64,000 bases of DNA. It comes from Xanthostigma xanthostigma (lineage: Eukaryota; Arthropoda; Insecta; Raphidioptera; Raphidiidae). Shown here piece after piece: positions 43,676 through 54,120 of the stretch. How positions within the stretch are numbered: position 1 is the stretch's first letter; the number at the start of each line of letters is the position of its first letter. The DNA lies in NCBI GenBank assembly GCA_963575645.1, contig OY754475.1, positions 9,362,001 through 9,426,000 on the forward strand, given 5' to 3'. The notes under the pieces were generated by a model. That model saw only the letters and a program-made list of their open reading frames with translations, had not been told where the DNA came from and did not search any database. The position numbers were made by a program, and so were the translations under genes.

Positions 43676-44758
43676 TTGAGCCACAGCAACGTGTGGCGAG
43701 GGCGGGGGTAACTTTGAATTTTTAAATGGGAATCCCCAATTTTTATTAGAGATTTGTATTCTACGTTGAAAAATAAGACACTTTTGTTTGAAATATTTTT
43801 TTTTGAATTCTGAGTAGATGGCGCTGTAAATGACGGAGAAAAAACCAATCAGGAAACAGTAGGCGACATGAACTAACGCCAACAAACCATAATGACGTCA
43901 TTCTGTTCAGGTAACAGACACGTTTGACGTTTAAAAATACTGGACACGTGTTTTTTTGTTTTTTAATTCAAAATTATTGACCACCCTGGTATTTGTGACA
44001 CATCCTGTATATATAAAGTTTCAGATCATAATCGGGGATGATAAAACGTTTAAAGTCAACGGCTTTATTCTTGGTAAACTATGTTGTGTTGATCCTCTGG
44101 GGCCAATGGTTTTCGAAATAAAAAACAAGTTTTTTTAAAACAACGTTTCGTCGACTGGTGTGTCGACCTCTTTTAGGCTTTTAATGAATAAATTTTATTA
44201 ATTACATGACAAACTTATAAAACAGATTACTAAATTAATTAAAATGGCATTCTGATAAGTACGTGTGTACTTTATTCTTGGACGTAACATGATTGTGAAC
44301 GATGCAGAATCATTATGATGAACATGCATAGAGGTTTAGTTGGTGCAGCATAGGCAAAGGGTTCTGGTCCTAGTACCGTCGACCCCACCAGAGTTGGTCA
44401 CTCTGGACGTAGAGTTATGGTGGGTTAATTTATTTTATATAGTTCCATTATTTTGTTCAAAACAAGTGTATTTAATGCGACGGTTGCGGTCGCCATTAAA
44501 ACCAAAGGGTCGTGATAACGCCGCGCCCCCGGTTCCGAGCTCGCAACCTCTCTTCCTGCCCCCACTCGTTCTATGTACGCGTATATGCATAAGGAACACC
44601 CTTATAGCGTCTCTCAAGGATCTGGTCGAGATCAAATGGACAAGATATTTCTATATTGGAAGTTCTGAGAAAGCTCATCATCAAATGTACTTTTTCTCGA
44701 AGCGTCGGTACAGTTGAACGATTGGTTTATTTCACTTATGAAAACGTTAATCTTTCAT
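43676..44758. other. Repeat fragments and unassigned DNA
   Basis: 43848-43910 is related to 28445-28510. On the reverse strand 44142-44178 resembles a Penelope terminal ribozyme (GTCGAC/GTCGAC stem then GAAACGTTG). The ORF at 44340-44717 (125 codons) lies in GC-richer DNA but has no domain and overlaps a reverse ORF. Confidence 0.4.
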
Positions 44759-44912
44759 AATAAGAAAAAATTCGCAGGTTTGTGGATAAAAGTTATATTT
44801 ATAAATGTACAAAAATGTGGCAAGGATGACACGCAAAATCGTGAAGCGTTCCACATTTTTGTAAATTTATAAATATAACTTTTGTCCACAAACCTGCGAA
44901 TTTTTTCTTATT
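44759..44912. repeat. 154-bp hairpin
   Basis: AATAAGAAAAAATTCGCAGG at 44759 pairs with its complement ending at 44912. Arms are about 58 bp, nearly perfect. The loop at about 44817-44855 has ACGCAAAATCGTG. Confidence 0.85.
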
Positions 44913-44995
44913 AATTATTATCGATGGACACGATATCTATTTCACGTTCTTATTTAACTTCATTTATTAAAGTCAATCTGATATTATAACTAGCG

Positions 44996-45060
44996 GTCCG
45001 TCCCGGTTTCACCCGGGTGCGATAGATATAATTCTGCAAAATTTATTTCGTTTGCAGCCC
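44996..45060 (-). mobile_element. Helitron-like 3' terminus
   Basis: CTAGCGGTCCGTCCCGGTTT, CACCCGGGTGC is the reverse-strand end of the 29536-type group, with its hairpin intact. Confidence 0.65.
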
Positions 45061-45063
45061 GGC

Positions 45064-45310
45064 ATCTAAACTAATTGTTTTGAGCAAATTCTACCAGATT
45101 TGCTTCTGAACTATTAGCTTTGAGCAAATTCTACTAGATTTGTTTCTGAACTAATAGCTTTGTGCGAATTCTAACAGACGTCGCTACTTGGTACTAAGAC
45201 AGTTTTTCTTGTTTGCTTCTGAACTAATAGCTTTGAGTAAATTCTATCAGATGTCGTTATACATGTTACTTACTAAAACAATTTTTTTTTAGAAAACTCC
45301 GTAATTCTGT
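45064..45310 (+). repeat. Family T tandem block
   Basis: Four units with CTGAACTAATAGCTTTGAGY and AAATTCTACYAGA-type sequence. A single unit is at 12121-12250. Confidence 0.8.
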
Positions 45311-45612
45311 ACACTAAAAACTTAAAAATAAAAATAGGTAAAACAACTATTTTAGTTAAACGCTTTTATTGTACAAACAATAGTGTACTAAAAACTACAT
45401 AGGGGGCTTTAATTAAACTAAAATAAAATTATGGGGGGGGGCATTTAGTAGAAAACTTTCATATACTTTCATATTTAGCTTTCGACTGTCTTCATCGACC
45501 ATAATGTAACTATAAATGACCCCAACGGTTTTATTTTAGTTTAATCAAAGCCCCCTACGGTGACTCATATTTATTTTCTAATTTTAAGTACATTATCGTT
45601 TGTACAATTATC
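45310..45612 (+). mobile_element. Family C, copy 3, fullest copy
   Basis: TIR-like arms GGGGGCTTTAATTAAACTAA and TTTAGTTTAATCAAAGCCCC surround about 110 bp with TTTAGCTTTCGACTGTCTTC. Outer ends have TTATTGTACAAAC and its complement GTTTGTACAA. Confidence 0.75.
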
Positions 45613-46077
45613 AAATTCAATTCATACAGGTGTTGTGGCTTTGAAATTGAAAAATAGATTTGCTATAGTAAATTTCGAAATATTACAAAAATGATTATGC
45701 AACAATATTATGAATGTTGAGTGGTGTTGTTAGTTAGAGGGACTCTGTGAAGAGGGGCGGCGCCCCCGGGCAGCTTACGCCTGTCGGGTGGCGCCGGACC
45801 TTATGTCCGGTAAAGAGTTATACGACGAATAATATACGTGAGCAAAAAACAACCCGTTCTCTTCTGTCCCGGAAATTAACTGCAATGAACACTAAGTCCT
45901 ATGTGTGTCGCTTTATACGGCTGTTCGGAAAATTCCGATTCGCCTATAATATCGCGGCACGTCGTACGATTATATAATAAGCGAGGTATCCGTCTGTGTG
46001 ATCCATTTGTTGGTGGTGACATCGTAAATGCAGGCAGTCAATATTGGTGAGACAAAAAAACGACACCTATTAAAAAA
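45613..46077. other. Unassigned DNA, direct repeat with 47470-47610
   Basis: 45975-46065 (AGCGAGG, GATCCATTTGTTGG, GCAGTCAATATTGGTGAGAC) recurs in the same orientation at 47480-47610. The two copies flank family A copy 4 and may be remnants of long terminal repeats or a segmental duplication. Confidence 0.4.
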
Positions 46078-47131
46078 AATCCAGTTGATTGGGCGACGGG
46101 GCCAATCCAATTTCAAAAGTATTAACATTTGATATAGTATCTATAATAAAGAAATCGTGTGCGAATACGCAGGTAGCGGCTACTATTAAATATTATTATT
46201 ATTTTCCATTTAAAGTCCGTAATATTTATTTTAAATAATTATGAATAACGGGAATGCGGACACATAGGTATAATTCTTTTCTTTTATTGCTTACGTTTCA
46301 TAAAAAATATTGACTTTGTCAAAGCTCAAAAAAAAAAAATAAAGTTTAACATAAAAATTATAATTTATTTTCCACTTTTTATTATGTCAAATTTTTTTTG
46401 TTTAATTTTTGACATAATATAAAGTGGAAAATAAATTATAATTTTTATGTTAAACTTTATTTTCTAATTTAAAAAATTGTTTTTTGAGCTTTGACAAAGT
46501 CAATATTTTTGATGAAACGTAAGCAATAAAAGAAAAGAATTATACCTATGTGTCCGCATTCCCGTTATACATAATTATTGAAAATTAAATATTATGATAT
46601 TTGCTATTCGTTGCCATGGTACCTACATAATATGTTCCACGTCATGTAAAAATTAATCAAAGCATGCTTATTTCTGACAGATCTACAAAACAAAAGAACA
46701 GCTGTTTTTTTTTATTTTCAAAATATGTCCGAAACTCTAACAGTTTAGAAAAAAAATTCCAACTAAAATTTTTCGAAAAAATAAATAGAATAATAAGCCG
46801 TTATGAAAAGTATACCATTATTATATATAAAAAAAAAACACCATTATCGCATATATCTTTTATGCGCATGCGTCGATTTGCTCTAAAAACAATAGGGCTC
46901 TTCATATTTGCATACCAAACATCCACTCAAAATTTGGTTTCAATCCGCTCATCCGTTTGACCTGTATCGTGCTGACAGATAGACTAACCGACTCACAGAC
47001 ACACAGAGTTTTTCCAAAAATATGTTTTTTTGGATTCGGGAAACCACAAAACGAAAAGATATTGTAAAAGTTTTGAAAAGCGATTTTTGACCTAAACTAG
47101 TACCATTCCCCACTTGAGGGTCGGAATGGTA
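46078..47131 (-). repeat. Family A repeat, copy 4, split by a foldback
   Basis: 46078-46196 and 46584-47131 join to a normal family A. The insertion is flanked by a 12-bp direct repeat ATTAAATATTAT (46185-46196 and 46584-46595). Confidence 0.85.
46234..46579. mobile_element. 346-bp palindromic foldback insertion
   Basis: AATAATTATGAATAACGGGA at 46234 is inverted at 46560-46579. Arms of about 160 bp are near-identical, including CGGACACATAGGTATAATTC and GACTTTGTCAAAGCTC. The centre is T-rich (46390-46412). No ORF. Confidence 0.85.
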
Positions 47132-47962
47132 AAAAAAAACCTATAAAAAAAAATTGCGCCGTCGTGGGTCGCCTGGCCGATATGCAATATAAATTTATGC
47201 GGAATTCTAGTAACTAAATTTCGCTCTGTCATCTACCGAAATTCTAGCACCTAACTAAATGTCGCCCTGCAACAAAATTTCGTCGTCATCAAACAAAATT
47301 CTAGTAACGTATCAACAAACGCTATTTTCGCTATTCCAACATACACACACACAACAAGCACTAACACGCAGCTGTCCACCGCATACACACGGCAAACGGC
47401 CACAAAACGTAACACGTCCCGTGAACAGCGTCGCGCCAATTGCACGGTTCCACTCTCAGTCAAGCGCGTCATTATAAGAGCGAGGATAGCCGATTTTCGC
47501 AAAACCGGTCACGTGACAAAAGAAGTGTGTGTGTATGATCCTTTTGTTGAAGATGCTTCCGTACAGACAAGCAGTCAATATTGGTGAAACAAAAAACGAC
47601 AACTGTTAACTGAAAGAGGGGGGAGGGGGCATGACATGCATTAAGTGTAACATATGATTCAATTCGGTTTGAATGCAATGAATGATTGGCTGTAATTTGA
47701 ACACATTGTCGCTCCCGGTTGGGGATAATCAACCGCATAAAACTCTGGATGCAGTTAATAGCGCTAATATATAGGCTGTTCGATAACGACGCTCCAGGAA
47801 TGCGACAGAAACGTTGATTATGGCATATTTTGTATTAAAATATGGCCTAATGTCTTGGAGGAAAATCTGCAGCACACAAACGAGTTTTCATAAATCAAAA
47901 AAGTTATTATTAGATGTATATTTAAAACATCGAAATATGAATCACAATATTTGTACTCTATA
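47132..47962. other. Unassigned DNA
   Basis: 47200-47310 repeats AAATTCTAGTAAC/ATTCTAGCACC motifs. 47340-47480 is a C/A-rich, GC-richer stretch with ACACACACACA. ORFs on both strands overlap and cancel each other as evidence. Confidence 0.4.
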
Positions 47963-48151
47963 ACCCCGCGGGGTGGCGTAGTGGTGAGAGCACTAGACTC
48001 GCATTCGGGAGGTAGGTAATAACTGTACCGGTCAACTTGTTGAAGTTTTCCATGCTTTCCCTCAATAATTCCAGAGAAATATCGAGATGGTTCCTTATTC
48101 AAGGCCATGGCCGATTACCTGTCAAACTCCTATGCTCAAAGTTTGCCTAAT
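47963..48151 (+). mobile_element. SINE, internally deleted, copy 4
   Basis: The head with A box (TGGCGTAGTGG) is intact. The sequence then jumps from GGGAGGTA to GTAATAACTGTACCGGTC, losing the B box. The 3' part ends early at 48151, at the edge of the hAT-like element. Confidence 0.85.
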
Positions 48152-48159
48152 GTAGAGAC

Positions 48160-48703
48160 CAGCGTTGCCAGATGTCCCGATTTTGGCGGGACGTCCCGAT
48201 TTTTAAATCAAAATTAAATGACAGGCTCAGTCCCGCTTTTCGGGGATAACTCGGGGATAACTTTAAAAGAAGTTAAATCTTCACAGAAATATCATGAATA
48301 AGTAATTCTTATAAATAATTAATCTCTTATTGTAAGTTACAATTTGTAACACTCACTCCACAGACTATTGTTTGAAACGCCATATTTTTCTAATGAATAA
48401 AACTTTTTTGATTTTGATTTCTGTTTTTTTTTATTCTGAAGACGAATAAGACAACTATTTAACGATAAGGTAAATTTGATTTATAATTTAAAATTTTTAT
48501 TAAAATACATTTTCTATGGCTATTTTTGCTATCTATTGTCACGTAAACGTAATTTTAATTCAAATAAAAAGATAAATAGGTATTTGAAAACTTCTGATTA
48601 TATACGTTTTTTTACTATGTCCCGCTTTCGACGAAAGAATCCCGCTGTTTTCACTCAGAGTTCCAAAATCCCGACTTGGCAAAAAAAAAATCTGGCAACG
48701 CTG
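48160..48703. mobile_element. hAT-like MITE with CAGCGTTGCCAGAT ends (544 bp)
   Basis: Perfect 14-bp inverted ends: CAGCGTTGCCAGAT at 48160 and ATCTGGCAACGCTG to 48703. Flanks are GTAGAGAC (48152-48159) and GTCGAGAC (48704-48711), an 8-bp duplication with one change. CCCGATTTT/CGGGACGTCCCG and TCCCGC motifs line both ends. No transposase. Confidence 0.85.
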
Positions 48704-49342
48704 GTCGAGACGCACAGTTGACAGTACAGATACCTGCAACGATTGCCCTTGAAATTACAAATCACGCCGCAGTACCGATCGCTTTTCCCACTCTCCTTAC
48801 TAAGCGATCATACTCTAGAATCTAGATAACCGTTTCCCAAAGTGTAGGTCGAAAAAAAAATTGTAAAAACAAAAAAAATCCATTTATTAAAGTTTTAAAT
48901 GAATATAATTGTTAATTGCTATATATCTCTCATATAGGTTATAATTACTTTGAAATTTTTGTGTATGAAATAAGCAAACAAATAACTTTATTTCTATTAA
49001 AAAATAAAATTTGTTTTGTAAATAAATGTTTTCTTTTTCGTGAGGTGAGTCGCGAAAAATTTTATAAAAAAAGTTTGGGTAACGCTACTCTAGATATAAG
49101 TCTAATGAAAACATTACCGGCAACAGTCGAGTAAAAAGTTTACGGCGTCTTGTATGGATTCCCCTGTATATGCGAAAACGCACCAAGTAACTACAGTAAT
49201 TATTTATGATAAAATGTCTGCCATTTTCAGAACGTCTGGCGTTTTCCTCCGTCGCGTCGTCGTTTGATCAGCCAACAACAACAAAGCACAGACGATTTTA
49301 ACTGTAATAAAAGCACACTTCCCCTTTACTAATTGTCTAGCT
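48704..49342. other. Unassigned AT-rich DNA
   Basis: The short ORF at 48916-49134 has no domain. No repeat partner. Confidence 0.45.
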
Positions 49343-49613
49343 CAGGGGTGGCGAACCTATGACACGCGTGCCACAGGCATTGATTAAGGTGCAAAATTTA
49401 AATAATTAAAAACATGCTAGATGTCGAAAAAAATTACTATCACCAAATAACAAATACGAAAAAGTTTCATGGCGCTCAATTATTCTTTTCATCATGTTTG
49501 ATTTATTTTTTTGATAACTAAATTTCTTTGGTTGCTTGTCGGCACGTCATTTACATTAAAAAATTTTCAAAAAGAAAAATGGCACGTTGATGTAGAAAGG
49601 TTTGCCACCCCTG
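49343..49613. mobile_element. hAT-like MITE with CAGGGGTGGC ends (271 bp)
   Basis: CAGGGGTGGCGAACC at 49343 and GGTTTGCCACCCCTG to 49613 form 15-bp inverted ends with one mismatch. GACACGCGTGCC and GGCACGT pairs lie just inside. The 8-bp flanks do not match clearly. One copy in the window. Confidence 0.75.
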
Positions 49614-49860
49614 CCCCGCTCCGTCAAAACTGCTGTATTATTTAGACAAGATCTGTTCCTCTGCTGAGCAATGTCAAATCAAGAAAAAGTGTATTTAAAT
49701 ATGCAAAATGAAATAAATACGCTTGTACACTCGAGAGAGGGTAATAAAAGAAATTTTTAACTTTCTAAGTTAAATATTTTCAAATCTAGTGCAGTATTCC
49801 CTCGAATTTTACGCGTATCAGTGATAAATTTGTCACAAAGGTTGTTATCTGTTGTAAGAT

Positions 49861-50007
49861 TAAAGGAAGAATCCAGGTGGCATAGGATCGATGAACTAAG
49901 CAAATACTGAAGGTTTTTTTATTGCATTTTATTGTCTATTAAAGGATGAATCCTGGTGGCATAGGATCGATGAACTAAGCAAATACTGAAGGTTTTTTTA
50001 TTGCATT
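49861..50007 (+). repeat. 79-bp direct duplication cut by family B
   Basis: Units start at 49861 and 49940 and share GGTGGCATAGGATCGATGAA and CTAAGCAAATACTGAAGG. The second unit stops where family B begins. Confidence 0.9.
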
Positions 50008-50698
50008 TTTTGACGTGATAACGTCTTATAAATTGATGAATCACCAATCTTATAAATTGATAAAACACCGGCTGCATGCACGAAAAAGTGTAACGTTCCT
50101 AAATCCTAACGTTCCTAACGTTCGTAACGCGTAACGCGTAACGTTCCGCCTGACCCTGTGCGTGCTTTTTGCTAATTTCTCGCTCAATTTAAATCAGATC
50201 GGTTTGAAACCAGTCTTAAACGAAAGAGGAGAACATTTTACATAGATTTCGTATAACAGAATTTGCCTAAACAGTTTTTTTATACAAATTTATATAGAAA
50301 AATAGCTGTATAAAATATAAATGCAATGTTGTCTAATGCATGGCGCGACGCGGTCGGTCGTCTTTGTTTGCCGTACATGGAAATTAGAAGATAACGTATG
50401 TCTTGTCTTAACATGAAAACGGCTGCATTTCTAATGTTTAATTCAATTTTTTGACATTAGTATTTTGTGAAATGCAACGCCTTCTAAGTTAAGTATTGGA
50501 ATAACTAATTATTATTAGAACATAATACTTTGACAGTTGCAAACGTCACTTTTGACATTTCTTATCATTCCGACACCAAGGATAAGCGGATTGAAACCAA
50601 ATTTTGGGAGGTTTAGGTTATGTATTACGGAATACGTTATCACGTAAAACTATCGTCCGTAAACCGACTTTACAGACAACCAATTTTTGAAAGTTTTT
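50008..50698 (+). mobile_element. Family B element, copy 2 (691 bp)
   Basis: Nearly identical to 2757-3430 over its whole length, with a different number of TAACGTTCCTAACG-type units and an extra AAATATA. It suggests recent spread. Confidence 0.9.
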
Positions 50699-51829
50699 TG
50701 TCTTTAAACAGGATCATCATCACTATAAATTATTAGAGCTATTTTTCACAATTGTTATCTGTGTTGAAAACATATATTGGATATTGATGGAATTTTGCAT
50801 AATTGCCCGAAATACGTACAAGACTTTGAGTACGTTTTTTTTCTTTTTTAATTTGTAAACGGGCAGCAGCGTGGCTATATGCGTTATATTATTGAGTTAA
50901 TTTGTGTTAAAAACACTGTTGGATGGTGATATTTTCTGATGGAGTTCTGCTGTTTACTGGTTGAAAGATGACATCTTGATTTGAGTACGTTAATTACATT
51001 ATTTTTCGTTTGACAATCAATTTTCCTTAGAAATTCTCTATACCTTTGCGTCGAGTCCGCGGGAAGACTGTTCGAGAATTTAAAATATTAAGCTTGGATG
51101 ACCATAATTTAAAAAAAAAAATCAATAGGTACATCTCAAAACAGCATACACAATTTAGTCAAGATTGAATAATTAGTGATAAATTGCAAAAAAATCTTAA
51201 TACTTTAACTCGCACGGTTGCTGCACCCAAAATCTTTCAGTCTAGAGAAAATATATTTAAAACATATTTTGTAGAAAATTTAATTCCAAGTTAATTTCAT
51301 ACAAACATTTTTTTGTCTATGAGGTCCCCGAAGCGAGATATTTCAAATAAACTGTTTTTGCGCTATTCTGCCGATATGGCAGCCAACTAATTTAGGGCAT
51401 CGAATTCTATTTTATATTTCCACTGAGGTCTTAGTACGAACAACTACGTGAGTCCCACTGTAAACAACAACAACAGCAGACAACACCAACAACACATACA
51501 TATACATATATGAAGGTTCAACGCGTCTTTTGCCCTACGTCAAGCTGGGCTGTGATAGTAGGCATGATTTTTCTTTCATAGCCAACAATAATACAGTTCA
51601 CTGAATATTGTCAAAGAGCTAGTTTGAAACCGTTTTGTAAACTTTTCTATTTATACAAACATCATACGAACTTACATTGAGGAAAATTTGTTGCTATTTT
51701 ACATTATTGAAAAATTTTCCAATACAATTTAAAAATAAAATTGAAAGGAGATTAGTTTCTTTAGCGTTTCTTGACGCATGCAATTCGCATCGTCCCAATT
51801 TTCTCGCTACTATAAATCTGTTATGTTCA
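50699..51829. other. Unassigned DNA
   Basis: 51455-51510 is (CAA)n-like, then ACATACATATACATATATG. No gene or repeat family. Confidence 0.45.
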
Positions 51830-52054
51830 TCTATCTAATATTATCAAGAGGTAAAGTTTGTAACTTTGGATGTTAGAAGTAATCTCCGAAACTACTCATC
51901 CGATTTCAAAACTTTTTCCACCTATATTTAGAACGGACCTTTAGGATGGACGTAGGCTACATAAATTATCGCGTTAAAACAGCACTTTTCGTGGAGACCA
52001 ATTTTGCAACGTTGGCAATCTACAAATTCGGGCGAAGTCGAACCGGGCCGCTAG
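51830..52054 (+). mobile_element. Short Helitron-like element (225 bp)
   Basis: TCTATCTAATATTATCAAGA at the start, CCGGGCCGCTAG at the end, host A and T on either side. The interior has AAACTACTCATCCGATTTCA and TTTTCGTGGAGACCAATTTT. It is the best copy of a group with fragments at 9380, 24840, 26395 and 30640. Non-coding. Confidence 0.7.
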
Positions 52055-52075
52055 TACTAAATATAAAATTATTTA

Positions 52076-52370
52076 CCGAGCGGGGTAGCATAGTGGCAAG
52101 AGCACTAGACTCGCATTCGGGAGGTACCTCAATAATTCCAGATAAATATCGAGATGGTTCCTTATTCAAGGCCATGGCCGATTACCTGTCAAACTCATAT
52201 GCTTAAAATTTGTCTATCTTATCCTAATGTCCCAAAATTCCTTCATTGCCCATTGCTATTAATTAAGTGGAAGTTTAAAAATGTTATAAAAAATAACGAG
52301 AAGTGTGATAGATGGAAAATAGTAATGGTGCAAATGGCGTCTGTTATGACATAAAGTCAAACGCATTATG
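52076..52370 (+). mobile_element. SINE, internally deleted, copy 5
   Basis: A box TAGCATAGTGG is present. The sequence jumps from GGGAGGTACC to TCAATAATTCCAG, so the B box is lost. The body then matches copy 3 to GTCAAACGCATTATG. Confidence 0.85.
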
Positions 52371-53100
52371 ATTTATTTGCATTACCTTTACCTCACTCCT
52401 CTCAATTTCAAAACTTTTAATTGACATGTCTCCCAATCACCTGACTTGGCAGTTATAACAACAAAATTTTGAATCTGAAACCACTAGTCTAAGAGCCGAA
52501 CCTATATCGACCTTCATCGAGCTGATAATAGAATGAAACATATTTTATCATGAATTTAGTATATTAGAAAATATATTAAAAATGGGTTGCCTAAAAAAAT
52601 CCTGGACAGACTATTTTTAATTATTTTTAAAAAAATGATTTTTTATTAAATGTTGCAACATCAAGATAATAAAGAAAATTTTGTCCTGACTTGAAGTATA
52701 AAACGTATAGAATGTGCAGCCGTTGGGTTGTCTATTATTTACCTGGGCGAACTCTGGGTTGTCGGGTTTAAACAGGTATGTCGATGCACGTTACTTTCAC
52801 TTGATTGATAATAGAAAAAAATTTATATCATAATAAGCGCTGTTTTATTGCGAACACGTTGATATAGGCTTGTCTGCGAAAAATTCGGTCCTATTAGGGG
52901 TTTGCGAATTTTAAAGATTTTAATTTTGACGCGCGTAGAAGTGTGTGACAGAGAGATCCGAGGTAAGTAACTGTGTAATAATAAAGGACCCAACATCGCA
53001 GTCGCTTGTGATGGCACCCTGAATATTAGAAAATAAAAAAAGTGCTCGGTATGTAAACTTTCTAATTGTAGTGTTGCCGTTAACTGGCAGGATCGCCATG
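52371..53100. other. Unassigned DNA
   Basis: The reverse ORF at 52823-53203 (126 codons) runs into the Penelope fragment and shows no domain. Confidence 0.4.
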
Positions 53101-53245
53101 TAGTATAGTGTTCAATATATAAGAATTCAATAGATGACGTTTCGGTCCGGATTTGGAGTTCTTCATCTATTGGATTAAGTATAATTTTATAATTTTTTGT
53201 CATTATAAGTACAGTTGAAAAAAATATTCGATAATTTTATTTATT
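53101..53245 (-). mobile_element. Penelope-like end with hammerhead-like motif
   Basis: On the reverse strand: CAATAGAT (53165-53172), TGAAGA, CTCC/GGAC stem region, CGAAACGTC, ATCTATTG (53128-53135). The outer 8-bp stem is perfect. The expected core C is A. An (ATT)n stretch at 53225-53243 follows the terminal repeat. Confidence 0.65.
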
Positions 53246-53783
53246 ATTATTATTATTAAATTCACTGTATAATGCTTCAGCGCCATCATTCTCTTCCAAT
53301 TGTTATAAATATGAAAATAAAACCGTTTCTCATATTTCTTAGTTTCGAAATCCAATATGTTTCGGTATTCGATGTATTGTTTACATTAGTAGCACATGTT
53401 AGAGTGAAAGACAAAGATCGAAAATCGGTGATTGCGTGTTTGCGTGAGTGAGACAGGTGTATAGCGGTCGTATGGGACGGCGTGTGAAATATGACATCTT
53501 TACACAAGTCGTATTTTCCCTTTCATTTCGTGCAGCGGCCACAATAAATAACGTCTTCTATACAACTTTTCTGATAGTCAAAACTAGAACCGCCAATTCG
53601 TGCTTGTCGCTGCCGACTGACCTTGTGCTTCCCCGTTTCAGTGCACCGATCGCGTTTAAGGCTGACTTCAGAGCCAACCTACCAAGCAAGTGCTTAGGGT
53701 CGACGAGAAATCCACGGAAATATTGGTGCACTGTATTTTTTTACAGTTAGATCTAGCAGCTAGGTAAAGTTTGCTATTAATAT
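53246..53783. other. Unassigned DNA
   Basis: ORFs at 53286-53507 (-) and 53448-53750 (+) are short. The plus-strand one lies in GC-richer DNA but has no recognised domain. Confidence 0.35.
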
Positions 53784-54120
53784 TGTAACGAGACGCCACT
53801 GGAGGCGGCGGCAGTGTATAGGCAACAATACTTGCATTGTTGTCGGAACAGCATAGACAACAATGCGAGTATTATTACACTCATTATCACCGAAACCGCA
53901 TAGAAGCATGTGGAAGCTTGTAGAACGTCGTGGAATGTTCCAGAACACGGCTGAAGAACTTATATATAAACAACGCTAGCGTGGAAGGAAAGCAGTCAGT
54001 GTCAGTGACAATGAACAGTGCACGAGCGACATAAATATAGTGACATTAACAAACGTTATACAATTTAAATAGACATCTGTGAGATATAAATATTCTGTGT
54101 AGTTTAGAGTTGTTTTTAGA
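53784..54120 (+). mobile_element. Family H LTR (5' part)
   Basis: It begins TGTAACGAGACGCCACTGGA. U3 holds TTGTTGTC/GACAACAA hairpin motifs, a three-pentamer heat-shock element GAATGTTCCAGAAC (53933-53946), TATATAAA (53963-53970) and TCAGT (53996-54000). The 3' limit was not found. The match to the 28230-28262 region continues to about 54095. Confidence 0.7.
53933..54000 (+). promoter_or_regulatory. Heat-shock-type LTR promoter (family H)
   Basis: GAA-TG-TTC-CA-GAA is perfectly phased. TATA starts 16 bp after the motif, and the initiator lies about 30 bp after TATA. Confidence 0.7.

Noticed and set aside
49335..49621. 8-bp target duplication around the MITE at 49343
   Set aside because: GTCTAGCT and CCCCGCTC do not match well enough, so no duplication is claimed.
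53448..53750. 100-codon ORF
   Set aside because: GC-richer but no domain or splice sites strong enough to call an exon.
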